Source of the DNA: Blautia sp.
GTDB lineage: Bacteria; Bacillota; Clostridia; Lachnospirales; Lachnospiraceae
DNA: 11,642 bases
Direction of reading: 5' to 3'
NCBI GenBank assembly: GCA_017515945.1
Contig: JAFWDX010000413.1
Span: 1-11,642, forward strand
This document shows, piece after piece, positions 1 to 6,786 of this stretch. Position 1 is the stretch's first letter; the number at the start of each line of letters is the position of its first letter. Below the pieces are notes generated by a model. The model was not told the DNA's origin. It worked only from the letters and a program-made list of their open reading frames with translations, and did no database searches. A program made the translations under genes and the position numbers.

Positions 1-630
1 ATCCTCGCCTGCAGGGATGATCTGCGAATGGCGGGTCGTATGACGGCCACGGCCGAGTTTTCGGCTGACCGTCCCCGTCTCCATCCGGACCTCCTGCTGC
101 AGCGCATTGGTCAGGGATGACTTCCCCGCGCCCGACGGACCGGCGACCACCGTCGTACGGCCTGCCAGGCATTCCCGGACCTGCGACAGTCCGTCCGCCC
201 GGCGGATACTGGTGCACAGCATCCGGCAGCCGCTGTTCCTGTAAACAGAGATGAAATCATCCAGTTCACCCTCGTCTGCCAGATCAGATTTGTTGACACA
301 GAGGATCACGGGAATCCCCTGCTGCCGCATGATCACGATAAACCGGTCCAGCACCAGCAGATTGGGCTCCGGATCATGGATGGCAAAGAGGATCATGGCC
401 TGATCCACATTCGCCACAGCCGGACGGACCAGTGCATTATGCCGCGGCAGAAGCGCGGTCACATTGCCCTCGAGTTCCGCCTCGTCCAGGACCTCCATCT
501 CCACTTCGTCGCCCACCATCGGTTTCACTCCGTCCTTGCGGAAGATCCCTTTGGCCTTGCACTCGTAGAGCCGGCCCTGTGCATATACGTAGTAAAAGCC
601 TGCGATACCTTTGATGATCCTGCCCTGCAT
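1..630 (-). CDS. rsgA: Ribosome small-subunit biogenesis GTPase RsgA (partial, 3' end outside window)
   Basis: RsgA (YloQ/CpgA in Bacillus) is a circularly permuted GTPase that binds the 30S subunit late in assembly and checks its maturation. The first 210 residues are here; the rest, including the family's Cys/His zinc domain, lies beyond the left edge. Residues 1-68 fit the N-terminal OB-fold (start MQGRIIKGIAGFYYV). The permutation is visible: the G4 motif NKSD (113-116) comes before the P-loop GPSGAGKS (164-171), followed by the G2-type segment GRGRHTTR (193-200). The ATG at 630-628 is 3 nt after the prkC stop, with a weak AAGG about 12 nt upstream, so translation is probably coupled to prkC. 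In Bacillus this gene also follows prkC, and CpgA is a reported PrkC substrate. rpe and a thiamine pyrophosphokinase gene would be expected next, outside the window. Identity is secure. Confidence 0.96.
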   Translation of the reverse strand, partial: MQGRIIKGIAGFYYVYAQGRLYECKAKGIFRKDGVKPMVGDEVEMEVLDEAELEGNVTALLPRHNALVRPAVANVDQAMILFAIHDPEPNLLVLDRFIVIMRQQGIPVILCVNKSDLADEGELDDFISVYRNSGCRMLCTSIRRADGLSQVRECLAGRTTVVAGPSGAGKSSLTNALQQEVRMETGTVSRKLGRGRHTTRHSQIIPAGED

Positions 631-633
631 AGA

Positions 634-2790
634 TCACTCAACCTTTTTAAAGGTCAGGGCATACTGGCCCAGACTCTCATAGGCTCCGTCGATCCGCTCG
701 GACAGATACAGGATGCCTGTCTCGACGCCAGGGATGCCATTCAGGTCCAGGCGATACGGGAAGGTGAGCTGCTCACCGTCCACGATCATGGTGGACGCGC
801 GCTGCCCTGCCGCCTCCTGTACGAGCTCCAGACGGATCGCGCCGCCGTTGTATCCGGTCGGTGTATTGAGCCGCTGCGTGCATTTCCACACCTCGCCGGC
901 CGCGGTAGCTGCAGCCACCGCTTCATCGGCACTGATCGTTTCCTGGACTGCGGCTGCGCTTTCCACGCCCTCCTGGCCTGTGCTGACCACCAGCGTAATC
1001 GTATAGTTGTCCGGATCCTGATAGGAATAAGCCTCGGGGCTCTGGGAGATGACGATGCCTGCAGGTACTGTGCTGCTGGCCTGTTCCTCCACCTGTATGT
1101 TCAGGAATTTGCCCAGGGTCGTGAGGGCTTCATTTCTCTGCATGCCCACGACATCCGGTACCTCCGCGCTGTCGCCGTAGTCAACGCCGCGGCTGACAAA
1201 CAGCGTCACGGTATCTCCCACATGGCCGATGCTGCCGGAAGAAGGCTCCGTATAATAGGCATAACCCGGATCCACGATCGGGTATCCATTGTCGTCAAGC
1301 TGGGAATAGATGCGCTGAATGTCAACATTCAGGCCGTTTTCCCTGAGCAGCCCCTCCGCATCGATCCCGGTATAGCCGTCCACGGACGGGATCGTCAGCT
1401 CTGAGCTGCCTACGCTGGTATAATACTTGATCGTTGTATAAGCCTCAACCATGGTTCCCGCCGGGATCTCCTGCCGGCTGATCAGGCCATGGCCGTATAC
1501 CGACGGTTCCTCTCCCAATGTCTGCAGGCCCAGGTGGGACTCACTCGTAAGCGCCCTGGCCTCGTCCTCCGTCTTTCCCACCAGATCCGGAACCTCAACG
1601 AGGTTATCCTTCCGCCCGGTTTCTTCCTGGGTTTGCGGAGTCTCGGACACACCCGCACCGCCTCTGTTGCCGCCGATCAGGCCGGCACTGCGTCCGACCA
1701 CCACGATCACACCGATCAGCAGGGCCACGCCCGCGAGCAGGGCAAGCAGCGGAAGGAGCATATCCAGGCTGATGCGCTGTTTTTTCTTTTTTCTCCTGCG
1801 CAGATCCTCTTTGCGGCGTGTACGGGAAGGCTCCTGACCCTCCTCCACATTTTCGACCTCGATCGCTTTCGCACTCTTGGGCGTACTCTTGATCTCCCCG
1901 AGCTCTCTGTCGGAGATGACCAGCGTCTTGGCGCTGGAGCTGACAGGCCCGATCCGGACAAAATCGCCCGTGGGATCGATGAGGGAATGCTTCAGGTCCG
2001 CGATGACCTCCTCCATCCGGTCATACCGCCTGTTCACGCTTTTCTGTGTGCACTTGTATATGATCTGCTCCAGAGAATACGGCAGCTCCGGCGTATACAC
2101 GCTGGGCGGCACCATTTCCTCCTGCAGATGCTTGATCGCGATCGCCACCGTGGTGTCCCCGTCGAACGGGACCTTACCGGTGACCATCTCATACAGGGTT
2201 ATACCCAGGGAATAGATGTCGCTCTTTTCATCGCTGTATCCTCCCCGCACCTGCTCCGGTGAACTGTAATGGACAGATCCCATCACATTGGAGCTGATCG
2301 TATTGGAGGAGGCGGCGCGGGCGATGCCGAAATCGGTAACTTTTACCTTGCCGTCCGTTGAGATAATGATATTCTGCGGTTTGACATCACGGTGTACAAT
2401 CCCATGATTGTGGGCAGCCTCCAGCCCCATGCATACCTGAATGGCGATGCTGGTGGCCTCTTTAACCGAGAGGCGTCCCTTTTTGGAGATATACTCCTTG
2501 AGCGTGATGCCCTCGATCAGCTCCATCACAATATAATAGACTCCTTCATCGTCGCCTACGTCAAAAACGCTGACGATGTTGGGATGCGTCAGACCTGCAG
2601 CGGCCTGCGCTTCAGAGCGGAATTTTTTTACAAAGGTGGCATCCTGACGGAATTCAGGCTTGAGGACCTTGACAGCCACATACCTGCCCAGCTTCTGGTC
2701 CTTTGCCTTATATACGTCAGCCATCCCGCCCGTACCGATTTTACCTGCTATCTGATAGCGCTCAGCTATGATCATACCCGTTTTTAACAT
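634..2790 (-). CDS. prkC: PASTA-domain serine/threonine protein kinase PrkC
   Basis: Transmembrane Hanks-type kinase of 718 aa that in Bacillota senses peptidoglycan fragments and phosphorylates cell-wall, division and translation proteins. The cytosolic kinase domain is about residues 10-270: glycine loop GTGGMADVY (19-27), ATP lysine K41, catalytic HRDVKPQN (133-140), DFG (153-155) and GSVHYSSPEQ (171-180). A basic juxtamembrane stretch (324-338) precedes one membrane helix (about 343-365). Outside are three PASTA repeats (about 397-460, 465-534, 542-604), then a non-PASTA domain (605-718), comparable in place to the Ig-like C-terminal domain of staphylococcal and Bacillus PrkC. All catalytic residues are present. 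The ATG has a good AGGAGAGGGAG upstream. It lies 87 nt after the partner phosphatase gene, a gap holding a hairpin and a possible leader ORF, and 3 nt before rsgA. The activation loop has serines where Bacillus PrkC has several threonines. Confidence 0.97.
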   Translation of the reverse strand: MLKTGMIIAERYQIAGKIGTGGMADVYKAKDQKLGRYVAVKVLKPEFRQDATFVKKFRSEAQAAAGLTHPNIVSVFDVGDDEGVYYIVMELIEGITLKEYISKKGRLSVKEATSIAIQVCMGLEAAHNHGIVHRDVKPQNIIISTDGKVKVTDFGIARAASSNTISSNVMGSVHYSSPEQVRGGYSDEKSDIYSLGITLYEMVTGKVPFDGDTTVAIAIKHLQEEMVPPSVYTPELPYSLEQIIYKCTQKSVNRRYDRMEEVIADLKHSLIDPTGDFVRIGPVSSSAKTLVISDRELGEIKSTPKSAKAIEVENVEEGQEPSRTRRKEDLRRRKKKKQRISLDMLLPLLALLAGVALLIGVIVVVGRSAGLIGGNRGGAGVSETPQTQEETGRKDNLVEVPDLVGKTEDEARALTSESHLGLQTLGEEPSVYGHGLISRQEIPAGTMVEAYTTIKYYTSVGSSELTIPSVDGYTGIDAEGLLRENGLNVDIQRIYSQLDDNGYPIVDPGYAYYTEPSSGSIGHVGDTVTLFVSRGVDYGDSAEVPDVVGMQRNEALTTLGKFLNIQVEEQASSTVPAGIVISQSPEAYSYQDPDNYTITLVVSTGQEGVESAAAVQETISADEAVAAATAAGEVWKCTQRLNTPTGYNGGAIRLELVQEAAGQRASTMIVDGEQLTFPYRLDLNGIPGVETGILYLSERIDGAYESLGQYALTFKKVE

Positions 2791-2833
2791 TGCTCTCCCT
2801 CTCCTGGCTGTCCGATCTGGGGTAACTGTTCAT
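2762..2833 (-). CDS. Possible 23-codon leader ORF overlapping the prkC start
   Basis: A short frame starts with ATG at 2833-2831, begins MNSYPRSDSQ, is polar and charged, and stops at TGA (2764-2762) inside prkC codons 9-10, out of phase with prkC. Its start is better placed than many real ones: AAGGAG (2846-2841) lies exactly 7 nt upstream. The SD and ATG sit inside the loop of a perfect 9-bp inverted repeat (2821-2856). Because its ribosome would cross the prkC SD and start codon and terminate 26 nt beyond the prkC ATG, it could couple to or attenuate kinase translation. This is inference: I recognise no homolog, the peptide has no membrane segment, and a frame this short with a chance SD is possible. 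Confidence 0.3.
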   Translation of the reverse strand: MNSYPRSDSQERESNVKNGYDHS

Positions 2834-2856
2834 TTACAAACTCCTTCACAGTTACC
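2821..2856 (-). promoter_or_regulatory. Perfect 9-bp inverted repeat in stp-prkC gap
   Basis: GGTAACTGT (2856-2848, minus strand) and ACAGTTACC (2829-2821) are exact inverted copies separated by 18 nt. In the transcript they can form a hairpin whose loop, GAAGGAGTTTGTAAATGA, contains a Shine-Dalgarno sequence and an ATG. No T-run follows, so it is not an intrinsic terminator. It could be an RNA structure presenting the leader-ORF start, a DNA operator, or an RNA processing site. The repeat is directly seen; its role is unknown. Confidence 0.5.
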
Positions 2857-2877
2857 TGATATGTTCTTTGGAGGAAC

Positions 2878-3600
2878 TCAGATTTCCACCAGAATGATCG
2901 CTATATTGTCCTTGCCGCCGTTTTGATTGGCCTCCCTGACAAGGGCCTCCCCTTTCTGTGCCAGATCTCCCCCGGACGTGCGTACCAGTTCCCCGATCCG
3001 CTCATCCTCCACCATGTTGCTCAGTCCGTCCGAGCACATCAGCAGCGTATCCCCCTGCTTGAGCTCTACTTCAAAAAAATCTATATCCACGGTATCCTCC
3101 GCGCCGATCGCGCGGGTAATGATATTTTTATCCGGATGTGTCCTGGCCTCCTCCGGTCTGATCTCCCCCATACGGATCATCTCCTCGACCAGGGAATGAT
3201 CCCTGGTCACCTGGCGGATCCCGTCGTTGATCAGATACAGACGGCTGTCGCCGACATTGGCCACATAGGCAAACTCCCCTACAACTGCAGCAGCTACAAG
3301 CGTAGTCCCCATGCCGAAAAGACTCTCATCCGAGCGCGCATCCTCCACGATCCTCGTATTGGCACTCTCGATCGCGTGGCGGAGCACCCGGACGACATTG
3401 ATCCCCTCGTCCCTGCGGACCTCATCCACCATCGTGAGAACGGCGTGGGAAGACGCGTAGTCTCCCGCATTGTGCCCGCCCATCCCGTCCGCGACCACGA
3501 AAAGGTTGGGCAGATTGCCCACCGGCGCATCGGAAGCAAATATATAGTCCTGATTCATTTTACGTTTCTGCCCAATGTCAGTCGCAGAAAAAACCCTCAT
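2878..3600 (-). CDS. stp: PP2C-family serine/threonine protein phosphatase (Stp/PrpC)
   Basis: Cytosolic metal-dependent phosphatase of 240 aa that removes phosphates placed by the PASTA kinase, and dephosphorylates the kinase itself in studied relatives. The length matches the bacterial PP2C family (about 240-250 aa). The metal-binding motifs are all present: NQD with D18, VADGMGGH (36-43) with D38 and G39, GDSR (117-120), CSDGLSNM (189-196) with D191, and GGKDNI (228-233) with D231. The N-terminus resembles the family's pattern of a small Asp/Gly-containing segment followed by RKxNQD. The ATG at 3600-3598 begins MRVFSATDIG, the normal family start; GGAAAGTGAG upstream gives a modest ribosome site. 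It lies 56 nt after rlmN and 87 nt before prkC. The phosphatase-then-kinase order is standard for Bacillota (prpC-prkC). Called prpC in Bacillus. Confidence 0.97.
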   Translation of the reverse strand: MRVFSATDIGQKRKMNQDYIFASDAPVGNLPNLFVVADGMGGHNAGDYASSHAVLTMVDEVRRDEGINVVRVLRHAIESANTRIVEDARSDESLFGMGTTLVAAAVVGEFAYVANVGDSRLYLINDGIRQVTRDHSLVEEMIRMGEIRPEEARTHPDKNIITRAIGAEDTVDIDFFEVELKQGDTLLMCSDGLSNMVEDERIGELVRTSGGDLAQKGEALVREANQNGGKDNIAIILVEI

Positions 3601-3645
3601 GGCTGTCTCACTTTCCGGTTCAGACTAGGGGCTCAGGGCTGTCGC

Positions 3646-3670
3646 GTCACGTCCTGTCAGGACAGGTGAC
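3646..3670 (-). promoter_or_regulatory. Hairpin spanning the rlmN stop codon
   Basis: On the minus strand GTCAC-CT-GTCCT-GAC-AGGAC-GTGAC can fold as two 5-bp stems separated by a 2-nt bulge, with a GAC loop; the rlmN TGA stop (3659-3657) overlaps the loop and the start of the distal arm. No T-tract follows, so a Rho-independent terminator is unlikely. It could mark an RNA processing or stability boundary between rlmN and the phosphatase/kinase pair. The fold is seen by hand only and could be chance. Confidence 0.35.
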
Positions 3671-4682
3671 GGGCCCTCAGCTGCCCGCAGGCGCCATCGA
3701 TGTCGGCGCCCATTTCCCTTCTAATAGTAACATTTATTCCATTTTTTTCAAGAATTTTTTTAAAATTGTCCACTGCTTCCCGCCGTGTGCGGATAAAGCT
3801 CCGTTCCCTCACCGGGTTTACCGGGATCAGATTTACGTGGAAGCCCTTTCCCTTTATGCGATCCGAAAGCTCCTGTGCGTGTACCGGGCCGTCGTTCACA
3901 CCTGAGATCAGGCTGTATTCCAACGTGATTCTCCTGCCTGTGGCCTCAAAATATGCCTGCATCGCCTCCAGCACCTCATCCATGCTGTATTTCATGGCAA
4001 CCGGCATCAGGGAACGGCGGATCTCATCATTCGGGGCGTGCAGGGAAAGCGCCAGGGTGATCTGGAGCTTTTCCTCCGCCAGCTTCCTTATGCCGGGTAC
4101 GATCCCGCAGGTGGACACCGTGACGGCGCGCTGGCTCAGTCCTGCCCCCGCCGGATCCGTAAGCAGCTTTATAAAACGCAGCAGATTGTCATAATTGTCC
4201 AGCGGTTCACCGGTCCCCATGACGACCACGTTGGAAACCCTTTCACCGGTTTCCAGCCCGATCCGGTAGATCTGGCCCAGCATCTCCGAAGGGAGAAGAC
4301 TCCTTTTCAGGCCGCCGATGGCAGACGCGCAGAAGCGGCAGCCCATCCGGCATCCGGCCTGAGAGGAAATACAGACGCTGATGCCGTGATGATACGGCAT
4401 CCGTACGCTTTCGATCATATTGCCGTCCGCAAGCGAAAACAGATACTTGCGCGTTCCGTCGAGCCTGGAGGTCTGCACATGCAGGATCTCCGGCAGAGAC
4501 AGAGGATGCTCTTCCTCCAGCCTGCCCCTGAGCGCGGCCGGCAGGTCAGTCATCTCATCGTAGGATGCTGCCCGGCGCGCGTGCAGCCAGCTGTAAAGCT
4601 GCTTCGCCCGATAAGGCTTTTCACCCATATCCGTAAGCTTTTTGGTAAGCTCAGACAGGGTCATGGATCGGATATCATGCAC
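3657..4682 (-). CDS. rlmN: Dual-specificity 23S rRNA/tRNA adenine C2-methyltransferase RlmN
   Basis: Radical-SAM enzyme that methylates C2 of A2503 in 23S rRNA and, in E. coli, A37 of some tRNAs, improving decoding accuracy. With the chosen start it has 341 aa, normal for the family. The [4Fe-4S] motif CRMGCRFC gives C111, C115 and C118. The two cysteines of the methyl-transfer mechanism match by spacing and context: C104 (seven before C111, as in E. coli) and C332 in IDGACGQL. MGTGEPLDNYD (155-165) is the SAM-binding segment. I chose GTG at 4682-4680 because AGGAGG (4698-4693) lies 10 nt upstream and because HDIRSMTLSEL matches the usual N-terminus; the next ATG (4664) is 28 nt from that site. 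The open frame continues to 4916 but there it only shadows rsmB. It lies 4 nt after rsmB, so translation is probably coupled. Confidence 0.96.
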   Translation of the reverse strand: MHDIRSMTLSELTKKLTDMGEKPYRAKQLYSWLHARRAASYDEMTDLPAALRGRLEEEHPLSLPEILHVQTSRLDGTRKYLFSLADGNMIESVRMPYHHGISVCISSQAGCRMGCRFCASAIGGLKRSLLPSEMLGQIYRIGLETGERVSNVVVMGTGEPLDNYDNLLRFIKLLTDPAGAGLSQRAVTVSTCGIVPGIRKLAEEKLQITLALSLHAPNDEIRRSLMPVAMKYSMDEVLEAMQAYFEATGRRITLEYSLISGVNDGPVHAQELSDRIKGKGFHVNLIPVNPVRERSFIRTRREAVDNFKKILEKNGINVTIRREMGADIDGACGQLRARHLS

Positions 4683-4686
4683 TATT

Positions 4687-6039
4687 TTATTTCCTCCTGA
4701 AACGTGCCATAAAAAAGCCGTCTGTCCCATGGATCCCGGGAAGCAGCTGCAGATATCCCAGGGATGTGGATTCGCAGTGCAGCTCCTGCGGGATATACGG
4801 ATCCAGGCTTTCCAGGATAAACGGATGGTTTTGCAGGAACCAGAGCATGTTGTCCTCATTTTCCTCCACCGCGATGGTGCAGGTGGAAAAGACCAGCACG
4901 CCTCTGGGTTTGACATAGTCCGCCGCCCGGTCCAGGATCTGGCGCTGCAGGAGGATCAGCTCCTCCTGACGCTGACGGGTCATCCGGTACTTGATCTCCG
5001 GTTTGCGTCCGATCACACCGTAGCCGGAACAGGGAACATCCGCCAGCACCACATCCGCGGAAATCTCTGAATCCACGTCGAACACAGCCGCATCCTGCAC
5101 GCGGGTCTGGACATTTATGACGCCTGTGCGTGCGATGTTCTCTTCGATCAGGCCGATCTTGTAATCACTGATATCCCGGGCATCTACTGTTCCGTAGCCC
5201 TCCATCATGTCTCCCAGATGGATGCTCTTGCCTCCGGGTGCCGCGCACATGTCGATGATATAGTCGCCTTTGCGCGGAGCCACAGCCTGGGCGGCCAGCA
5301 TGGAGCTGACATCCTGCACCATGATCCTGCCGTCCACAAAAGCATCCAGCGCATAGAGATGGTCATAACCGGAAATCCTGCAGGCATACGGCAGATACGG
5401 CGCGGGTGTTACCACAGCCCCCTGTGCCCTCATGCTCTCCATCACAGACTCCGGTGAATCGGAGTATCCTCTGCAGCGGACCGTGGTCTCCCGTTCTGTC
5501 AGGAAATCAGCCAGGATCTTTTCCGTTTTTTCCTCCCCGAAATCCGTCAGCCACCGCTCGACCAGCTCTTCAGGCATGGAGTATTGCACAGACAGGCTCA
5601 GCACCAGGTTTTCATCTCTGGAGGGAAATACGACCGTATCCCGATCCCTTGAGAGTGTGCGCAGTACGCCGTTCACAAAAGGCTTCAGATTGTAAAAGCC
5701 CCGCTTCTGTGTGAGGCTCACAGCCTCATTGCAGGCCGCCGGATCCGGCACGGAATCCATATAGATCATCTGATAGACTGCGCTGCGCAGGATCTCACGG
5801 ATCACGGGTTTCATCTTTTCTGTCCGTATCCTGGAAAAGGCATTGATGATATAGTCCAGGCGGATCCGATACTCCAGTGTTCCTTCCACGACCCGGGTGA
5901 TAAAAGCCCTGTCCTGCTTCGGCAGAAACTGATATTTCGCCAGCACATTTCCCAGGGCGATGTGGCTGTGTTCCCCTTCCTCATCGATCTTCAGCAGGAT
6001 ATCGACGATCAGTTCCCGGGTATTGATGCCGTTAGTCAC
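4687..6039 (-). CDS. rsmB: 16S rRNA (cytosine-967 C5)-methyltransferase RsmB
   Basis: SAM-dependent methyltransferase (Sun/Fmu family) that makes m5C967 in 16S rRNA. With the chosen start it has 450 aa, typical for the family. Residues 1 to about 135 form a NusB-like RNA-binding domain (RELIVDILLKI, KQDRAFITRVVEGTLEYR, AVYQMIYMDSVP). The Rossmann catalytic domain carries the SAM motif DMCAAPGGKS (263-272), DVPCSG (334-339, C337) and FSTCTI (384-389, C387); the two cysteines are those that release and attack the base. It ends in the family signature GTDGFFMARFRRK. I chose GTG at 6039-6037 because GGAGG lies 8 nt upstream; an in-frame ATG at 6054 would give 455 aa but overlaps that SD and has none of its own. 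The start overlaps the preceding peptidase gene by 8 nt. All motifs are intact. Confidence 0.96.
   Translation of the reverse strand: MTNGINTRELIVDILLKIDEEGEHSHIALGNVLAKYQFLPKQDRAFITRVVEGTLEYRIRLDYIINAFSRIRTEKMKPVIREILRSAVYQMIYMDSVPDPAACNEAVSLTQKRGFYNLKPFVNGVLRTLSRDRDTVVFPSRDENLVLSLSVQYSMPEELVERWLTDFGEEKTEKILADFLTERETTVRCRGYSDSPESVMESMRAQGAVVTPAPYLPYACRISGYDHLYALDAFVDGRIMVQDVSSMLAAQAVAPRKGDYIIDMCAAPGGKSIHLGDMMEGYGTVDARDISDYKIGLIEENIARTGVINVQTRVQDAAVFDVDSEISADVVLADVPCSGYGVIGRKPEIKYRMTRQRQEELILLQRQILDRAADYVKPRGVLVFSTCTIAVEENEDNMLWFLQNHPFILESLDPYIPQELHCESTSLGYLQLLPGIHGTDGFFMARFRRK
4693..4698 (-). promoter_or_regulatory. rlmN Shine-Dalgarno sequence inside the rsmB 3' end
   Basis: A full AGGAGG lies in the last codons of rsmB, read there as Arg-Arg, and 10 nt before the GTG start of rlmN. 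It decides that start over the in-frame ATG at 4664 and over any longer form. Confidence 0.8.
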
Positions 6040-6733
6040 GTCTTCTTCCTCCATTGGCAAGAGCCAGCAGACGCAGGAGCTGAAGAATGGATGCGGCAAG
6101 TCCTGCGACATAAGTCAGTGCCGCGGCGGTCAGTACTTTGCGCGCCCCGTCATTTTCCTCTTCAGAGAGGATCCCTGTTCCCTCCAGCATATTCAGAGCC
6201 CTGGAAGAAGCATTGAATTCTACAGGCAGCGTCACCAGCTGAAAAAGGACAGCCAGCGAAAAAAGAACGATACCTGCCGTGATCAGCGGCCGGATCGAAA
6301 AGATCAGGCCTGCGACAAAGACCGGCCAGGACGCCATGGATCCGATATTTGCAGCCGGCACAAGGCTGGTTCTGAAACGCAGGGGACCGTAATCCGCCTG
6401 ATCCTGGATCGCATGGCCGCACTCATGGGCCGCCACACAGATCGATGCAATGGAGATCCCGTTGTACACATCGGATGAGAGATTTACGACGCGGGTTCTC
6501 GGATCATAATGATCCGAAAGGCTGCCTGAGACCTGACAGATCTCCACATCCGTGATTCCGGCAGCGGCAAGCACACGACTGGCCGTTTCGGCTCCGGTTA
6601 GACCGCATTCCGCGGGAACCTTCCTGTAAGCGGCATATGTCCGTTTCATCTTTGAAGAAGCAAGCAGCGTCAGCACCATGCCGATGATCAGCAGTATATA
6701 AGTGGAATCAAAATAAAAACCGTACCTGTACAT
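6032..6733 (-). CDS. Membrane-embedded neutral zinc metallopeptidase (YugP type, Zn_peptidase_2)
   Basis: Predicted membrane zinc protease of 233 aa; physiological substrate unknown. The zinc motif is AAHECGHAIQ (101-110) with H103, E104 and H107, and the downstream EFNASSRAL (172-180) supplies a likely third ligand, E172, as in the family's EFDAS segment. Hydrophobic helices are predicted at about 10-26, 133-147, 150-169 and 203-224; the first resembles an uncleaved N-terminal anchor. The text around the catalytic site (GxSxSDHYDPRTRVVNLSSDVY before the motif) fits PF04298. The ATG at 6733-6731 follows AGAGGTGATATC, a strong ribosome site. It lies 53 nt after fmt and overlaps rsmB by 8 nt. 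From general knowledge of Clostridia, a peptidase of this kind in the fmt-rsmB interval is common; Bacillus lacks it there. A role in membrane protein turnover is only inference. Confidence 0.9.
   Translation of the reverse strand: MYRYGFYFDSTYILLIIGMVLTLLASSKMKRTYAAYRKVPAECGLTGAETASRVLAAAGITDVEICQVSGSLSDHYDPRTRVVNLSSDVYNGISIASICVAAHECGHAIQDQADYGPLRFRTSLVPAANIGSMASWPVFVAGLIFSIRPLITAGIVLFSLAVLFQLVTLPVEFNASSRALNMLEGTGILSEEENDGARKVLTAAALTYVAGLAASILQLLRLLALANGGRRRD
6048..6052 (-). promoter_or_regulatory. rsmB Shine-Dalgarno sequence inside the peptidase 3' end
   Basis: GGAGG sits in the last codons of the upstream zinc-peptidase gene (encoding part of its GGRRRD tail), 8 nt before the rsmB GTG at 6039. 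It favours that start over the ATG at 6054, which overlaps the SD itself. Confidence 0.7.
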
Positions 6734-6786
6734 GATATCACCTCTTTGAAAAAAAACTGACTGTGAAGAAGCCTGTGATGGAACAG

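Noticed and set aside
376..1404. Long open frame on the plus strand antisense to prkC (342 codons)
   Set aside because: It lies entirely opposite confident prkC and rsgA coding sequence, shows no recognisable motif and has the look of a reverse-frame shadow in codon-biased GC-rich DNA.
2791..2877. Promoter for prkC in the stp-prkC gap
   Set aside because: No TTGACA-like and TATAAT-like pair with suitable spacing could be found on the minus strand.
4683..4916. N-terminal extension of RlmN
   Set aside because: These 78 codons read rsmB in another frame and bear no resemblance to RlmN; the SD supports the GTG at 4682.
6734..6786. Run of eight T on the minus strand (6749-6756) between fmt and the zinc peptidase, as a possible terminator
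   Set aside because: Only a weak 5-bp ACTGT/ACAGT pairing with a long loop precedes it; no GC-rich stem. It more likely is an AT-rich spacer before the strong SD of the peptidase.
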